From: Gammaproteobacteria bacterium UBA5338 | GTDB taxonomy: Bacteria > Pseudomonadota > Gammaproteobacteria > Pseudomonadales > UBA5862 | Length of the DNA stretch: 57,934 nucleotides | Reading direction: 5' to 3' | Assembly (NCBI GenBank): GCA_002408105.1 | Contig: DHQM01000118.1 | Location: forward strand, 7,071 to 65,004 | Shown: in pieces, positions 56,826-57,934 of the stretch | Layout: every line of letters begins with the position of its first letter | Position numbering within the stretch: position 1 is the stretch's first letter | Position numbers and translations under genes: made by a program | The notes under the pieces: model-generated | What the model was told of the DNA's origin: nothing | Databases searched by the model: none | What the model saw: only the letters and a program-made list of their open reading frames with translations

Positions 56826-57934
56826 ATGGCTTATGACCCTACGTATTTGCGCGGGAAAGCCGCCATCGTTGGCGCTGTGGATGCAGTTTCGCCAACCGGT
56901 GCGCTCGGCGAACTCGAGCGTGATCTCGAAGTTCGAATGATCAAGGAGGCTTTGGACGACGCGGGCCTCGCGCTCTCTGACGTGGACGCGCTCTTCGCCA
57001 CCGGTATGATGATGTCGTCGATGGAGCTCGCTGAGCACCTGCAGATCAACCCGACCTACACCGACACAACCATGACCGGGGGGTCCAGCTTCGAGGTGCA
57101 TGTTGAGCACGCCGCAGCCGCGATCTCATTGGGCCTCTGCGAAGTCGCGGTGATCGTGTACGCCGCCACACCCCGTGGGAAGGGGGGCGTGAACTTCATG
57201 GCCGCCCAGATGGCTGCCCTGGACAAAAACAATCCGCCACCAAACATTGAGTGGGAATTGCCCTACGGCCCTGTTTCGCCTCCCGGCAACTACGCCCTCG
57301 CAGCCAGCCGCCACATGGCCCAATACGGCACCACCCGCGAGCAGCTCGCCCAGATTGCTGTTTCCACCCGCGAATGGGCGTGCAAGAACCCGCGTGCGCG
57401 CTACCAGGATCCGATTCATATCCAGGACGTACTGGATGCACCGATGATCGCTTCACCCCTCGGCAAACTTGATTGCTGTCTGGTCACCGACGGCGCCGGG
57501 GCATTGGTGATGACCTCCGCAGAGCGTGCCAAGGACCTGCGCAAGCCCGCAGCCTATGTGCTCGGAGTGGGCACTGCGCACGACCACGCGATGATGATGA
57601 GCCAGATGCCTGACATCTGCACCACTGCCGGTGCGGTCTCCGGGCCGAAGGCCTTTTCGATGGCAGGGATTTCACCCAAGGATGTCAATGTGCTCGAGAG
57701 CTACGACTCCTTCACCATCACGGTTGCTCTGGCACTCGAAGACCTCGGGTTCTGCGGCAAGGGCGAGGCGGGTGCATTCGTGGAAGGAGGGACCCTTGGG
57801 CCCGGCGGAGCACTGCCCACCAACACCAACGGCGGCGGGCTCGCCTACACCCACCCGGGCATGTACGGGATGTTCATCCTGGTCGAGGCGGTGCGCCAGC
57901 TGCGCGGCGAATGCGGCGAGCGCCAGGTGGCCGG
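56826..57934 (+). CDS. thiolase-like (SCP-x/Ltp type) protein, C-terminus off the window
   Basis: At least 369 codons are present and the frame runs off the right edge. The N-terminus KAAIVGAVDAVSPTGALGELERDLEVRMIKEAL and the segments MASPLGKLDCCLVTDGAGALVMTSAERA, SYDSFTITVALALEDLGFCGKGE and GALPTNTNGGGLAYTHPGMYGMFILVEAVRQLRG match thiolase-like lipid-transfer proteins. The nucleophilic Cys is not where it would be expected: TMTGGSSFEVHVEHA has Ser instead. Such members include the Ltp2-type aldolases of steroid breakdown, which cleave rather than condense. An ATG at 56814 is an in-frame alternative start. The partner OB-fold (DUF35) protein, if present, lies beyond the window. Confidence 0.78.
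   Translation, partial: MAYDPTYLRGKAAIVGAVDAVSPTGALGELERDLEVRMIKEALDDAGLALSDVDALFATGMMMSSMELAEHLQINPTYTDTTMTGGSSFEVHVEHAAAAISLGLCEVAVIVYAATPRGKGGVNFMAAQMAALDKNNPPPNIEWELPYGPVSPPGNYALAASRHMAQYGTTREQLAQIAVSTREWACKNPRARYQDPIHIQDVLDAPMIASPLGKLDCCLVTDGAGALVMTSAERAKDLRKPAAYVLGVGTAHDHAMMMSQMPDICTTAGAVSGPKAFSMAGISPKDVNVLESYDSFTITVALALEDLGFCGKGEAGAFVEGGTLGPGGALPTNTNGGGLAYTHPGMYGMFILVEAVRQLRGECGERQVA

Overview
The window is GC-rich, densely coded bacterial DNA with short gaps; no stretch over 300 bases lacks a gene. The gene set (SodB, CysB, ThrH, PpsR/PpsA, PrpB-PrpC-PrpD, pabB-nudL, a proteobacterial GlnS, an XvH/BpH3-type H-NS protein, RraA, EmrAB with MarR, an exosortase-type C-terminal anchor) points to an aerobic gammaproteobacterium, probably environmental or marine and able to use lipids or hydrocarbons (CYP153-like P450, acyl-CoA dehydrogenase, thiolase-like protein, crotonase, methylcitrate cycle). 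I cannot name the genus. I see no phage, insertion sequence, integrase or CRISPR array, and the region reads as chromosomal backbone with some accessory genes.

Layout. 1-5.4 kb: a truncated DUF839/PhoX-like secreted protein, a YqjD/YqjE-like membrane operon, a di-heme c-type protein and sodB. 5.4-12.8 kb: a TSUP permease, a SnoaL-like protein, an S1/P1 nuclease, a P450, a GST and a hybrid histidine kinase. 12.8-16.8 kb: an Lrp-type regulator divergent from leuA across an AT-rich region with a structured leader, then a GNAT protein, a glutamine amidotransferase-like protein and SlyD. 16.9-20.5 kb: lutABC with an overlapping protein methyltransferase-like gene. 20.5-25.3 kb: an encapsulated-ferritin-type protein without a visible shell gene, CFA synthase, a sirtuin overlapping a GalT-like gene, and a helical protein next to a transglutaminase-like protein. 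25.3-30 kb: glnS, a crotonase with altered catalytic residues, glutathione reductase and a coiled-coil membrane protein.

30.2-36 kb: tRNA-Glu and tRNA-Gly behind a strong sigma70-like promoter, an H-NS-family protein, an ABC exporter pair, a hotdog-like protein, a 5'-nucleotidase and a TSUP permease divergent from cysB. 36.6-44 kb: the APS reductase gene cysH, thrH, pabB-nudL and prpBCD. 44-51 kb: ppsR divergent from ppsA, then tusA, a SpoIIE-type phosphatase, an alpha/beta hydrolase, rraA and an SDR. 51-58 kb: marR-emrA-emrB with a clear promoter and operator, a VPLPA-CTERM-like protein, an acyl-CoA dehydrogenase and a truncated thiolase-like gene.

How they fit together: cysB, cysH, the adjacent TSUP permease and tusA form a sulfur theme, and the cysH and cysB upstream regions share an 18-base AT-rich motif. 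Propionyl-CoA from odd-chain or branched lipids would feed prpBCD, and pyruvate would pass through ppsA under PpsR control. Lactate oxidation is by LutABC. The most unusual items are the shell-less EncFtn, the alternative hairpins before leuA, the sirtuin/GalT-like overlap and the uncharacterised di-heme protein.
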